DNA of 64,000 nt from an uncultured SAR116 cluster alpha proteobacterium (GTDB taxonomy: Bacteria; Pseudomonadota; Alphaproteobacteria; Puniceispirillales; Puniceispirillaceae), in the NCBI GenBank assembly GCA_902583715.1, contig CACHXC010000003.1:1-64000 (forward strand), given 5' to 3'. Shown here in pieces: positions 52,160 to 61,337 of this stretch; within the stretch, counting starts at the first letter, position 1, and every line of letters starts with the position of its first letter. The position numbers and the translations under genes were made by a program. The notes below the pieces were generated by a model, which ran no database searches, was not told the origin of the DNA, and worked only from the letters and a program-made list of their open reading frames with translations.

Positions 52160-52447
52160 ATGATTATCAACCACCCCCTTTTAGGGCCAAGAGATGCCGC
52201 TGAATTTACTTATCTTGGTGATGCTGGCCTGATCGACCGGCCTGATGGCATGGCTGAAAATGCTCTGCCAGCCTTTATTGATTATGGCTATCTGCGGGAT
52301 AATGTCGCCGGAAACCATCGCGAATTATGGTTCCATGAACAGGGTGACAGATCATGGCTTGTAGTTACCAGACATACAGTAACACACGAGATTACTAACG
52401 TTGAGCTTGCGAGTGACGTGGCGCGCAAAAGAGGGCGTTCAAAATGA
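52160..52447 (+). CDS. soxD: Sarcosine oxidase subunit delta (Cys-poor variant)
   Basis: A 95-residue SoxD. INHPLLGPRDAAEFTYLGDA near the N-terminus, GYLRDNVAGNHRELWFHEQGDRSWLVVTRHTVTHEI near 50-85 align with the family. Classical SoxD binds zinc through Cys residues in a CPxCG motif and a later GC; here those positions are HPLLG and GD, so the zinc site is lost or different. The gene overlaps soxA by 4 bases (ATGA). Confidence 0.87.
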   Translation: MIINHPLLGPRDAAEFTYLGDAGLIDRPDGMAENALPAFIDYGYLRDNVAGNHRELWFHEQGDRSWLVVTRHTVTHEITNVELASDVARKRGRSK

Positions 52448-55395
52448 CCCAAACACGCAGATTAACCGGTGGGTTGATTGACCGGCAACGGCCGCTGAAT
52501 TTTGAATTTGATGGTAGGAAATACACTGGCTATCAAGGGGATACGCTGGCCTCGGCCCTGCTGGCAAATGGTGTCCAGCTTATGGGGCGGTCATTCAAAT
52601 ATCACCGTCCGCGCGGACCGTTTAGCTCTGGTTCGGAAGAACCAAACGCCATTGTCGAATTACGTGAAGGTGCGCGCAAAGAGCCAAACACCCGTGCCAC
52701 TACAATTGAGCTTTATGATGAACTGATTGCGACATCGCAAAACAGATGGCCATCACTTGGTTTTGACATGATGGCGGTTAATGACCTGTTTTCAAATTTT
52801 CTGACCGCCGGGTTTTACTACAAGACATTCATGTGGCCAGCGGCATTTTGGGAAAAATTATATGAACCGATTATTCGCCGTGCCGCGGGGCTGGGCAAAG
52901 CCAGCCTCGAGCCAGACCCGGACTGTTATGACAAGGGGTTTTTGCATTGTGATCTTTTGATCATTGGCGGCGGGCCAGCCGGTTTGGCGGCGGCACTGGT
53001 GGCAGGCCGGGCGGGTCTGGATGTCATTTTAGCGGATGAGGATTTTCTGATTGGCGGCCGGCTTAATCAGGAGAGCTATAGCCTTGATGACCAGGCCGGA
53101 TCTGTCTTTGCTGCCTTGCGCTATGAAGAATTGACCAGCCTGCCCAATGTAAGAATCATGACAAGAACCACTGTCATTGGGGCGTTTGATCATGGTATTT
53201 ATGGCATGGTTGAACGTGTGGCTGATCATATGAAAGTGCCGGCTGATGGCCAGCCGCGCCAACGGTTATGGCGGGTGTATAGCCAGTCTGCATTATTATG
53301 TGCGGGGGCGACGGAACGTTCGATTGCGTTTGAAAATAACGACCGGCCGGGAATTATGCTGGCTGGGGCTATGCGGGCCTTTGCCAATCGCTGGGCAACA
53401 GCTGTTGGTGACCGTATTGCAATTTTTGCCAATAATGATGACGCGCACCGCACAGCGCATGATCTTCACCAACTTGGTGTTGAAATTGCCGCGGTGATTG
53501 ACAGCCGGCCAGAGGCCCCGGCGAATGACAGTTTTGAGGTTTTGATGGCATCTGAAGTGGTGAACACGCATGGCCGGCTGGGTCTTAATTCGATTGACGT
53601 GAAAACCCCTCAAGGCTTGCGCCAAATTCAGGTAAGCGGGCTTGGGGTGTCAGGCGGCTGGAACCCAAATATTCATCTCACCTGCCATCAACGTGGGCGC
53701 CCAAAATGGGATGCCGGTCTGTCCGCATTTGTGCCGTCGGTTGACTTGCCAAAAGCACTTTTTGTTGCTGGTGCGGCCAATGGCCAGATGACAACCGCCG
53801 CCGCGATACAAGATGCCGTCACTACTGCGATGAAGATTGCTACAGACTGCGGGCGCAAACCAACATCGCTGGCCATACCAAAAACATCAGATGAATCAGC
53901 ATCCATTACACCATTTTGGTATGTGACCGGGACTGAACGCGGTTGGGTCGACCAACAAAATGATGTAACGGTCAAAGATATCAAGCTGGCGCATCAGGAA
54001 AATTTCCGTTCGGTTGAACATCTCAAACGCTATACCACTTTGGGCATGGCCACCGATCAGGGCAAAACATCGAATGTTTTGGGTCTGGCGATTATGGCGC
54101 ATACCGCCGGCCAGTCCATTCCTGATACTGGCACGACAATTTACCGGCCACCCTATAGCCCGACAGCTATCGGGGTATTTGCTGGGCGGTCGCGCGATAT
54201 GGATTTTCGGCCAATACGTAAGACGCCAAGTCACAAATGGGCCGAAGAACAAGGCGCGGTGTTTGTCGAGGTGGGCATGTGGTACCGGGCACAATGGTTT
54301 CCGCAGGATGGAGAAACGCATTGGCGGCAGTCGGTCGATCGTGAAGTTGCAACAACCCGTTCATCAGTTGGTGTATGTGATGTCACAACGCTCGGCAAAA
54401 TTGACGTGCAGGGTAGTGATGCCGCAGCCTTTTTGAATAAAATTTACTGCAATGGCTTTGCTAAGGTGGATGTTGGTAAAACCCGCTATGGCCTGATGTT
54501 GCGTGAAGATGGAATCGCCATGGATGATGGCACCGCGGCGCGGCTGGCCGAAGACCATTTCGTTGTCACAACAACAACGGCAAATGCGGTTGGCGTTTAT
54601 CGTCATATGGAATTTGCCCGGCAGGTTTTGTGGCCTGATCTGGATGTACAATTGATTTCGACGACCGAATCATGGGCGCAATATGCAGTGGCTGGGCCGC
54701 ATGCGCGTAATTTATTGCGTAAAATTGTCGATGCTGAATTTGATATATCAAATGAGGCATTCCCCTTTATGGCTTGTGGCGCCATCACTGTATGCGGCGG
54801 ACTGCGTGCGCGGTTATTCCGTATCTCTTTTTCGGGTGAGTTAGCTTATGAAATTGCCGTGCCGACCCGCTATGGTGACGCCATGATGCGAGCCCTAGTC
54901 GAGGCCGGTGAGGAATTTGGTGGCTGTGCATACGGCACTGAGGCACTTGGCGTGATGCGTATCGAAAAAGGGCATGCGACAAGCAATGAATTAAATGGTA
55001 CCACGACAGCCTTGAATTTGGGAATGGGCCGGATGGTGTCAACGCGTAAAGACTCCATCGGTGCGGTATTGTCACGTCGTGACGGTTTGGTGGCAGATGA
55101 TGCGCTTAAGCTTGTCGGGTTCAAGCCACGCCGTGATAGTGACTCGGTGCCGGCCGGATCGCATCTGATGACCAAGGGTAGCCCAGTCGATGCCGCGCAC
55201 GACCAAGGCTATGTGACATCAGCCTGCTATTCGCCAACGCTTGGCCACCATATCGCCATTGGATTTTTAAAATCTGGCGACCAGCGCCTTGGCGAGATCA
55301 TTCGTCTTGTCAGTCCGCTAACCAATATCGAACATGATGTCGAAGTGGTATCAGCCCATTTTGTCGATCCAGAGGGAGATAAACTTCGTGCCTAA
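52444..55395 (+). CDS. soxA: Sarcosine oxidase subunit alpha
   Basis: A 983-residue large subunit. Order: an N-terminal ferredoxin-like fold lacking cluster cysteines (residues about 20-100, with SFKYHRPRG), an NAD-binding Rossmann domain with LLIIGGGPAGLAAALVAGRAG near 175, a central pyridine-nucleotide-disulfide-like region, and a C-terminal glycine cleavage T-type folate domain (about 600-983) with GVCDVTTLGKIDVQG and GVMRIEKGHATSNELNG. The T-domain binds tetrahydrofolate and captures the one-carbon unit as methylene-THF. It overlaps soxG by 8 bases. Confidence 0.95.
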   Translation: MTQTRRLTGGLIDRQRPLNFEFDGRKYTGYQGDTLASALLANGVQLMGRSFKYHRPRGPFSSGSEEPNAIVELREGARKEPNTRATTIELYDELIATSQNRWPSLGFDMMAVNDLFSNFLTAGFYYKTFMWPAAFWEKLYEPIIRRAAGLGKASLEPDPDCYDKGFLHCDLLIIGGGPAGLAAALVAGRAGLDVILADEDFLIGGRLNQESYSLDDQAGSVFAALRYEELTSLPNVRIMTRTTVIGAFDHGIYGMVERVADHMKVPADGQPRQRLWRVYSQSALLCAGATERSIAFENNDRPGIMLAGAMRAFANRWATAVGDRIAIFANNDDAHRTAHDLHQLGVEIAAVIDSRPEAPANDSFEVLMASEVVNTHGRLGLNSIDVKTPQGLRQIQVSGLGVSGGWNPNIHLTCHQRGRPKWDAGLSAFVPSVDLPKALFVAGAANGQMTTAAAIQDAVTTAMKIATDCGRKPTSLAIPKTSDESASITPFWYVTGTERGWVDQQNDVTVKDIKLAHQENFRSVEHLKRYTTLGMATDQGKTSNVLGLAIMAHTAGQSIPDTGTTIYRPPYSPTAIGVFAGRSRDMDFRPIRKTPSHKWAEEQGAVFVEVGMWYRAQWFPQDGETHWRQSVDREVATTRSSVGVCDVTTLGKIDVQGSDAAAFLNKIYCNGFAKVDVGKTRYGLMLREDGIAMDDGTAARLAEDHFVVTTTTANAVGVYRHMEFARQVLWPDLDVQLISTTESWAQYAVAGPHARNLLRKIVDAEFDISNEAFPFMACGAITVCGGLRARLFRISFSGELAYEIAVPTRYGDAMMRALVEAGEEFGGCAYGTEALGVMRIEKGHATSNELNGTTTALNLGMGRMVSTRKDSIGAVLSRRDGLVADDALKLVGFKPRRDSDSVPAGSHLMTKGSPVDAAHDQGYVTSACYSPTLGHHIAIGFLKSGDQRLGEIIRLVSPLTNIEHDVEVVSAHFVDPEGDKLRA

Positions 55396-55951
55396 TTTAA
55401 CTGCTCTATCGCCTCTTGGATTTACCGCACCGCATAAAGTCGTTGTGAGTGCTTATACTATCAGCGAGGTTACCGATCGGGCGATGGCATCAATCACTGC
55501 CCGCAAAGGCTCTGCTTCCGCCGTAAAAACCATTTTGACCAAAATTTTAAACCAGTCGGCACCAGAGGTTGGCGGTTATTGTGCTGGCGAGGTTGAGGCT
55601 TTTTGGACCGGACAGGGGCAATGGATGTTGACCGCGCCCTTCGATGATCATGAAGACATCGTAGCTAGCTTTGTTGGCATTTTCAAAGGTAAGGCGTCGC
55701 TTACCGAACAAACTGATGGATGGTGCCGCTTTGCTATTGCCGGGCAAGATATTGACCGGCTATGCTCACTGTTATGTAATATAGATATGCGCACGCTGAT
55801 GGCCGGAAAGGCTAACCGCACATCGATTGAGCATATTGGCTGTTTTCTTGTACGTATTGCTGATGAGTGTTTACACATTATTGCACCGCGTTCGAGTGCA
55901 GGATCTCTCTATCATGCTATTTCTGCAGCCGCCAAATCAGTACGTTTTTAG
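55388..55951 (+). CDS. soxG: Sarcosine oxidase subunit gamma (GTG start)
   Basis: A 187-residue SoxG. It starts with GTG (VPNLTALSPLG) about 9 bases after GAGGGAG inside the end of soxA; a longer frame upstream has no site. Family segments are WTGQGQWML near residue 77, TEQTDGWCRFAIAG near 108 and SIEHIGCFLVRIADECLHIIAPRSSAGSLYHAI in the last third. It completes the four-subunit enzyme. Downstream, 240 bases to the next gene hold nothing I recognise. Confidence 0.88.
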   Translation: MPNLTALSPLGFTAPHKVVVSAYTISEVTDRAMASITARKGSASAVKTILTKILNQSAPEVGGYCAGEVEAFWTGQGQWMLTAPFDDHEDIVASFVGIFKGKASLTEQTDGWCRFAIAGQDIDRLCSLLCNIDMRTLMAGKANRTSIEHIGCFLVRIADECLHIIAPRSSAGSLYHAISAAAKSVRF

Positions 55952-56194
55952 GCTCTTGAACCCCTAAAATGAACAGAACTCACGCATTTTTTGACGAGGA
56001 TCTTTGGCAAAATTTATCAGTATTGATGCCTATGAGACTGGCTCGGTACCTCAATAATTGCTCAACAATGTCTAAAATCACCAGGTTGCCATAAATTTTC
56101 ATGATTTATGTCTCTGATTTACGACAAAGTCTGATAGTCTTTTCTGAGGCTTATGTATTAAATCTGGAACGCAAACACTTTGGTGGAACCTAAC

Positions 56195-56590
56195 ATGGAT
56201 CAGGGATTGAACAAAGCTAGGATAGTCATTGGCCATGGAAGCGACTTTGAGATTGTTTGGGTCGAGGATCTTGCTACTCTCTCAGAGATTGAGGGTTTGC
56301 TTAAGACCATGAATGCCGCCTCAGGTAGCTTGTCAAAAGAAGCAATTCTGGCAACGCTTGATCCAAAAGTTCATTACTGTTTGGACAGGTGTGACAATTC
56401 AATTCAGTCGGTCGCTGAACTTATCGAAAATTTCACTTTTTTGGATGCAACAATTTTCCACAATAGGGAAATGCATGCTTCATTGCACCAAAAAATTTCC
56501 ATTCAAACAGATCGATTTGCTGAATTTAGTTTGTATTTATCTTGTCTGCGCGATGCACTCTCAACATTGCATAATGCTGAGCGTTGTTAG
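56195..56590 (+). CDS. Hypothetical protein, 131 residues
   Basis: A small protein from an ATG 8 bases after GTGGAAC (an in-frame TTG and GTG lie a few codons upstream). I do not recognise it. It is acidic to neutral with two probable helices, has Cys at positions near 64, 68, 115 and the C-terminal residue, and no transmembrane segment. It lies upstream of the molybdopterin oxidoreductase in the same direction, separated by about 90 bases, so it may belong to that module. Confidence 0.55.
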   Translation: MDQGLNKARIVIGHGSDFEIVWVEDLATLSEIEGLLKTMNAASGSLSKEAILATLDPKVHYCLDRCDNSIQSVAELIENFTFLDATIFHNREMHASLHQKISIQTDRFAEFSLYLSCLRDALSTLHNAERC

Positions 56591-56682
56591 GCTAGCCCGA
56601 TTAAATGGTACAGTGTAGACTGACGCTCGGTGAGACGTCGAGGCTCATGCTTTTCTCACGCGAAAATTAGGAGTTATCATCA

Positions 56683-58791
56683 TTGGCGAACATAGAAAAT
56701 CTTGATGCCAAACGAGAAGATCAGACTTTCAAGACGGTTTGTCCACATGATTGCCCATCAGCTTGTGGGCTGGAAGTCACACTGGATAAATTTGGCAAGA
56801 TTACGAAGGTACGTGGTGGCCAAAATCACAGCTATACTGATGGGGTTGTTTGCGCGAAAGTTGCGCGATATGCGGAGCGTCTTTATCACCCAAAAAGGCT
56901 AACGGTTCCGCTTCGTCGAGCGGGCAAAAAAGGCAGTGGCAAATATAACGAAATTAGTTGGGATGAAGCTTTAGAGGAGATTGCTTGGCGGTTTGATGAA
57001 ATATCTACACGCCATGGTAGTGAGGCGGTGTGGTTATACTATTTTGCTGGAACTATGGGTTTATTAATGAGAGACGGAATAAACCGTCTCGCGAGAGCCA
57101 AACAATACTCTGGTATGTATGGCACCATTTGCGTCAATCCTGCATGGACTGGCTTCATGGGTGGTACCGGTTTAATAGCTGGTGTTGATCCGCGTGAGAT
57201 GGCGCTCTCGGATTGTGTAGTACTTTGGGGCACCAACCCAGTAAATACACAAGTAAACGTCATGCGGCATGCAACGAGAGCTCGCAAAACGCGAAATGCC
57301 AAAATTGTTCATATTGACATTTACTATAATGCAACTTCAAAGCAAGCAGACTTAGCTTTGATCATAAAGCCAGGCACAGATGCAGCACTCGCTTGTGCGG
57401 TTATGCATATCCTGTTTCGTGATAAACATGCAGACCTTGACTATCTATATGAATATTCTGACTGTCCAGACAAACTTCGAGACCACCTGGCAGCCAGGAC
57501 ACCTGAATGGGCGAGTAAGATAACGGGTTTATCAACTGGTGAAATTGAGACGTTTGCGCAACTTCTGGGTAACGCTCCTCGAAGCTATTTTCGTCTCGGT
57601 TATGGTTTTACCCGTCAACGCAACGGAGCTGTCAACATGCATGCCGCTTTATCTGTTGCTACAGTTCTGGGTGCGTGGAAATACGAGGGTGGTGGCGCTT
57701 TCCACAACAATACTAATATTTATCGATGGAATAAAACTTTAATTGAGGGCTTGGATATGGACTCGCCCGCTAGAATGTTGGATCAGTCGCGCATTGGTGA
57801 AATTCTTTGTGGAGACAAAGAAGCTCTGCGCGGCGGTGGTCCAGTTAGGGCAATGTTGATCCAGAATACTAATCCAGCAGTTGTTGCACCTGACACTAAC
57901 AAAGTCCTGGAAGGCCTAAAAAGAGACGATTTGTTTTTAGTGGTTCATGAACAATTTATGACTGAGACAGCCAGTTTAGCTGATGTGATATTACCTGCTA
58001 CCATGTTTCTGGAGCATGATGACCTTTATCAAGGAGGAGGGCACCAGCATATCATGCTGGGGCAAAAGCTTGTGGATGTTCCAGGCGATTGCCGATCCAA
58101 TCACCAAGTTATTTCAGAACTTGGACAACGATTAGGGGTTTTTCATGACGAATTTGATGTTGATGAAGCTGATTTTCTACGTCGAACACTACAGGATTCG
58201 GAGCGACCATCTCTGGACAAGTTTCTGGAGGATCCATGGCTCGATTGTCAGCCAGATTTTGAGCAATCGCATTATTTAAAGGGCTTTTCGTTTGAAGATG
58301 GAAAGTTTCGCTTCTCGGTTGATTGGAAAGCGTTATTGCCCAAAGGCTACGTCAGCAATGAATTATTGGATAATATGCCGCAGTTGCCTGATCATTGGAG
58401 TGTATTAGAGTCCACTGGGTCAAACACTGGATTTTGCCTCGTTACTGCGCCAGCTAGACATTTTTTAAACTCCAGTTTCACCGAAACTCGGACCTCACGC
58501 AGGTTGGAGGGGCGTCCGTGTGTGCTTATCCATTCTCTTGATGCAGCAAAATTAAATATAGAGGATGGAAGCGTTTGTGAGATTGGGAATAATCGCGGAC
58601 AAGTCATTATTCACGCCAAATTATTTGATGGGTTGAAAAGAGGTGTCTTAGTGGTTGAGAGCCTATGGCCAAACAAAAGTTATATTGGAGGTGTTGGGGT
58701 AAATAGCCTTACAGGCTCCGATCCTGTTGCTCCAGTGGGTGGGGTGGCGTTCCACGATAATGCGGTTTGGATTAAACCACATGAGAGATGA
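56683..58791 (+). CDS. Molybdopterin oxidoreductase with N-terminal [4Fe-4S] site (TTG start)
   Basis: A 702-residue DMSO-reductase-family protein. The N-terminal iron-sulfur site is C20-x3-C24-x3-C28-x28-C57. The catalytic Mo-bisMGD domains follow (about 65-560), with VCAKVARYAERLYHP near 56 and VVHEQFMTETASLADVILPATMFLEHDD near 420. The C-terminal cofactor-binding beta barrel (about 590-702) contains VESLWPNKSYIGGVGVNSLT. The start is a TTG preceded by AGGAG; no ATG precedes the cysteine cluster. Formate dehydrogenase-like or other hydride/oxo chemistry is possible. It has no Tat signal, so it is cytoplasmic. The hydratase-like genes begin at or just beyond its stop. Confidence 0.87.
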   Translation: MANIENLDAKREDQTFKTVCPHDCPSACGLEVTLDKFGKITKVRGGQNHSYTDGVVCAKVARYAERLYHPKRLTVPLRRAGKKGSGKYNEISWDEALEEIAWRFDEISTRHGSEAVWLYYFAGTMGLLMRDGINRLARAKQYSGMYGTICVNPAWTGFMGGTGLIAGVDPREMALSDCVVLWGTNPVNTQVNVMRHATRARKTRNAKIVHIDIYYNATSKQADLALIIKPGTDAALACAVMHILFRDKHADLDYLYEYSDCPDKLRDHLAARTPEWASKITGLSTGEIETFAQLLGNAPRSYFRLGYGFTRQRNGAVNMHAALSVATVLGAWKYEGGGAFHNNTNIYRWNKTLIEGLDMDSPARMLDQSRIGEILCGDKEALRGGGPVRAMLIQNTNPAVVAPDTNKVLEGLKRDDLFLVVHEQFMTETASLADVILPATMFLEHDDLYQGGGHQHIMLGQKLVDVPGDCRSNHQVISELGQRLGVFHDEFDVDEADFLRRTLQDSERPSLDKFLEDPWLDCQPDFEQSHYLKGFSFEDGKFRFSVDWKALLPKGYVSNELLDNMPQLPDHWSVLESTGSNTGFCLVTAPARHFLNSSFTETRTSRRLEGRPCVLIHSLDAAKLNIEDGSVCEIGNNRGQVIIHAKLFDGLKRGVLVVESLWPNKSYIGGVGVNSLTGSDPVAPVGGVAFHDNAVWIKPHER

Positions 58792-59176
58792 CCGCAAGTC
58801 CATGATTGAGCCCCAAAGTGGAGGTAGATTGGCACATGATCTAGGTGGCTTTCTTGAACATTTGTTGTGCCATGGCATTGACGTAAGTATTTCAAAAGAA
58901 GAAACGCTAAAGCAACCTTACGAGGAACGCACGGACGCCCTTTTGTTGCTTCTCAGCGCTGCGGGTAGAGGTCTTTTGAATGTCCATGCCATGCGACGAG
59001 CATCGGAGCAATTTAATCATGAGGATTACTTAAAGCTGTCTTATTATGACAGGTGGTTGAGGGCAATGGTTGCGCTCTGCATTGAGGAAGGCATTTTTTC
59101 AGAAGAGGAATGGCTTGTCAAACGTCAGCAGGTGAAGAGGCAGAGCGAAGCAATTCAACGCAGGAAAAGTGATTGA
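58781..59176 (+). CDS. Nitrile hydratase beta N-half / thiocyanate hydrolase beta-like subunit
   Basis: A 131-residue helical protein resembling the N-terminal half of nitrile hydratase beta subunit and the beta subunit (ScnB) of thiocyanate hydrolase. The core reads FNHEDYLKLSYYDRWLRAMVALCIEEGIFSEEEW near residues 72-105 of the frame, like the beta-subunit YYxxWL segment. The ATG at 58781 overlaps the oxidoreductase by 11 bases; another ATG at 58802 is as likely. The same fold is used by nitrile hydratase activator (P14K-type) proteins, so an activator role is the main alternative. The next gene begins 3 bases after its stop. Confidence 0.7.
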   Translation: MRDDRKSMIEPQSGGRLAHDLGGFLEHLLCHGIDVSISKEETLKQPYEERTDALLLLLSAAGRGLLNVHAMRRASEQFNHEDYLKLSYYDRWLRAMVALCIEEGIFSEEEWLVKRQQVKRQSEAIQRRKSD

Positions 59177-59179
59177 GAT

Positions 59180-59467
59180 ATGACTGAAGTGCAGGAATTC
59201 CAAATCGGACAAATGGTGAATGTAAAAAGTGTTTGCACAAACAAGCATCATCGAGTTCCCTTCTATTTGAAGGGAAAAATTGGAAAAGTTACAGAATATT
59301 TGGGCCTTGTGGAAAACCCGGAGTCAGCTGCTTACTCAAAATACAATCTTGACGTATACCCTTTGTATCGCGTTTGTTTCAAGCAGACAAGCCTTTGGGG
59401 CGGTGAGCAAAATGGTGAGATTTATGCTGATCTTGCCGGAAAATGGCTTTTTGAAGTAGAGGTGTGA
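59180..59467 (+). CDS. Nitrile hydratase beta C-half / thiocyanate hydrolase alpha-like subunit
   Basis: A 95-residue SH3-barrel protein matching the C-terminal half of nitrile hydratase beta. FQIGQMVNVKSVC, HRVPFYLKGKIGKVTEYLG and YPLYRVCFKQTSLWG are the usual beta-C segments. In thiocyanate hydrolase this half is a separate subunit (ScnA). It overlaps the alpha-type gene by 4 bases (GTGA). In fused enzymes both halves are one chain, so the split is genuine: the two frames are separate and each has its own start. Confidence 0.78.
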   Translation: MTEVQEFQIGQMVNVKSVCTNKHHRVPFYLKGKIGKVTEYLGLVENPESAAYSKYNLDVYPLYRVCFKQTSLWGGEQNGEIYADLAGKWLFEVEV

Positions 59468-60096
59468 TAGTGCCAACGGAACATAGTCATGGTCATCCGA
59501 CGGATCCTGATATTGATGCCCACGCTCTTTCAGAGGGGCAAATTCTTGAGATGGCTTTACGAGAGCTGCTTATAGAAAAAGGGGTTGTCACTCAACCTGA
59601 ACTGAATGAACAGATGAACAGAACTGCATCTCAGTCGGCTTCTTTTGGAGCTTCTGTCATTGCTAGGGCATGGAAAGATGAAGAATTTAAACGCATATTA
59701 TTAAATAACCCCAAAGCGGCAATCACTGATCTTGGTTATGACGTTTCACAAATGCCTGATCTGGTCATTGTTGAAAACAAGAGTCAAATACACAATGTCG
59801 TTGTCTGCACTTTGTGCTCATGTTATCCGCGATATATGCTTGGCCCACCTCCCGAGTGGTACCGAAGCGCTGCTTATCGAGCGCGTATTGTTCGTGACCC
59901 GCGTGAAGTTTTGCTCGAATTTGGACTTAAACTACCACCGGATATAAAAATCCGAGTTTATGATAGTACTGCTGATTTGAGATATATGGTTATGCCATTG
60001 TGTCCACAGGGAGCTGAGAGTATGCCTATTGATAAACTTGCGGCGCTTGTCACGAGGGACAGTATGATTGGGGTTGGAACTCCACGATTACTTTAA
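59464..60096 (+). CDS. Nitrile hydratase alpha / thiocyanate hydrolase gamma-like catalytic subunit
   Basis: A 210-residue catalytic subunit. The metal claw C115-T-L-C118-S-C120 is present; Thr (rather than Ser) after the first Cys indicates a cobalt-type centre. In mature enzymes C118 and C120 are oxidised to sulfinic and sulfenic acids. Downstream, GPPPEWYRSAAYRARIVRDPR and the VLPxxPxG-like MVMPLCPQGAE are family segments. The gene starts with GTG overlapping the beta-C gene. Gene order beta-N, beta-C, alpha matches scnB-scnA-scnC of thiocyanate hydrolase. The reaction could be nitrile to amide, cyanide to formamide, or thiocyanate to carbonyl sulfide plus ammonia. Confidence 0.85.
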   Translation: MIVPTEHSHGHPTDPDIDAHALSEGQILEMALRELLIEKGVVTQPELNEQMNRTASQSASFGASVIARAWKDEEFKRILLNNPKAAITDLGYDVSQMPDLVIVENKSQIHNVVVCTLCSCYPRYMLGPPPEWYRSAAYRARIVRDPREVLLEFGLKLPPDIKIRVYDSTADLRYMVMPLCPQGAESMPIDKLAALVTRDSMIGVGTPRLL

Positions 60097-60267
60097 AAAC
60101 TGATAACCAACTTGCACTAGTAATACTTCTTGTAAATTGGTTAGAAGAAAAACATGATTTATTAATTTTCGAATCAATCAAACACTTTTATTGACCGCAA
60201 GATATTTCAAGAAATTATGATTTTTGCCGCCATTTGTGCTAGATTTCTAGAATTGAAAGGTTGTTAG

Positions 60268-61284
60268 ATGCCAACGTCTGCTTCTGTTGTTAGTATTGGC
60301 GACACCGAGCTGCAAAGCGGTGTTGTTCTACCTGACTTAAAAATCTCACATAGTACTTTCGGGACTTTGAATGCCACGCGTAGCAATGCAATTCTGTTGC
60401 CGACGTTTTATGGTGGCAAACACTCCGACTATGAGCCAATGATTGGTGTTGACAAGGCGCTGGACCCATCTAAATATTTTATTATTGTGGTCGATATGAT
60501 GTGCAATGGTCTGTCATCATCACCTTCCAATAGCGCATCGCCATTTTCAGGAGCAAATTTTCCTAAAGTCACCCATTGGGACAACGTGCATGCGCAACAG
60601 AAAATGCTTGAACAGGGGTATGGTATTGAGTCGCTGTCACTAGTATCTGGTTTTTCGATGGGTGGGCAGCAGGCCAATCATTGGGCAGCAATTTTTCCAG
60701 ACCGGGTTGAGAGAATGATCTCATGGTGTGGAAGTGCGGTAACATCTCCTCATAATTGGGTCTTCCTCGAGGGTGTAAAAGCAGGGTTAGTTACTGATCC
60801 AACGTTTGCGGGTGGTGCTTATGTAAATCCACCTGAGGCGGGTATTCGTGCCTTTGCTCGGATCTGGGCTGGCTGGGGGCCTTCACAGGCTTTTTATAGG
60901 AATAAACTGCATGTAGATTTGGGTCAGGCGACGGCCGCGGATCATATGAGTGAATTTTGGGAGCCTAATTTTTTAGCATTCGATGCTAATGATCTATTGG
61001 GAATGATGCACACATGGCAAGTTGCAAACATTGCTGATAATGAGATTTATAACGGTGATTTTGAGGCAGCGTGCAAGGCGATCAAAGCTAAGACAATTTT
61101 AATGCCTTGCGAGACTGACCTTTACTTTCCAGTTGCTGACAATGAAATCCAGGCATCGTTAATGACAAATGCAGAGTTGCGTCCCATTCCCTCTGATTGG
61201 GGGCACATCGCAGGAGCACCGGGGCTCAATCCAGTTGATAGCGCTTTTATCGACAATGCGCACCGTGAATTGCTCGCATCCTAA
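60268..61284 (+). CDS. MetX-like alpha/beta hydrolase
   Basis: A 338-residue alpha/beta hydrolase of the homoserine O-acetyltransferase (MetX) type. The nucleophile Ser is in GFSMGG near residue 131, the Asp in CETDLYFP near 277 and the His in WGHIAG near 311. The segment LPTFYGGKHSDYEPMIG near 48 is like MetX. No methionine genes are nearby; it lies between the hydratase-like genes and a formamidase, so hydrolysis or acyl transfer on a catabolic intermediate is more likely. AAAGG precedes the ATG. The 170-base gap before it may hold a promoter. Confidence 0.8.
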   Translation: MPTSASVVSIGDTELQSGVVLPDLKISHSTFGTLNATRSNAILLPTFYGGKHSDYEPMIGVDKALDPSKYFIIVVDMMCNGLSSSPSNSASPFSGANFPKVTHWDNVHAQQKMLEQGYGIESLSLVSGFSMGGQQANHWAAIFPDRVERMISWCGSAVTSPHNWVFLEGVKAGLVTDPTFAGGAYVNPPEAGIRAFARIWAGWGPSQAFYRNKLHVDLGQATAADHMSEFWEPNFLAFDANDLLGMMHTWQVANIADNEIYNGDFEAACKAIKAKTILMPCETDLYFPVADNEIQASLMTNAELRPIPSDWGHIAGAPGLNPVDSAFIDNAHRELLAS

Positions 61285-61337
61285 ATTAGGCACATTCAAT
61301 TTTGTGCCACAATAATCATATTCAGGAAAATTTCGAC

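Noticed and set aside
53296-54321. Several minus-strand frames inside soxA
   Set aside because: They are shadows of the long, clearly coding soxA frame.
60191-60221. TTGACC / TATGAT pair as promoter of the MetX-like gene
   Set aside because: The 19-base spacing is too long to be confident, so it is not listed as a feature.
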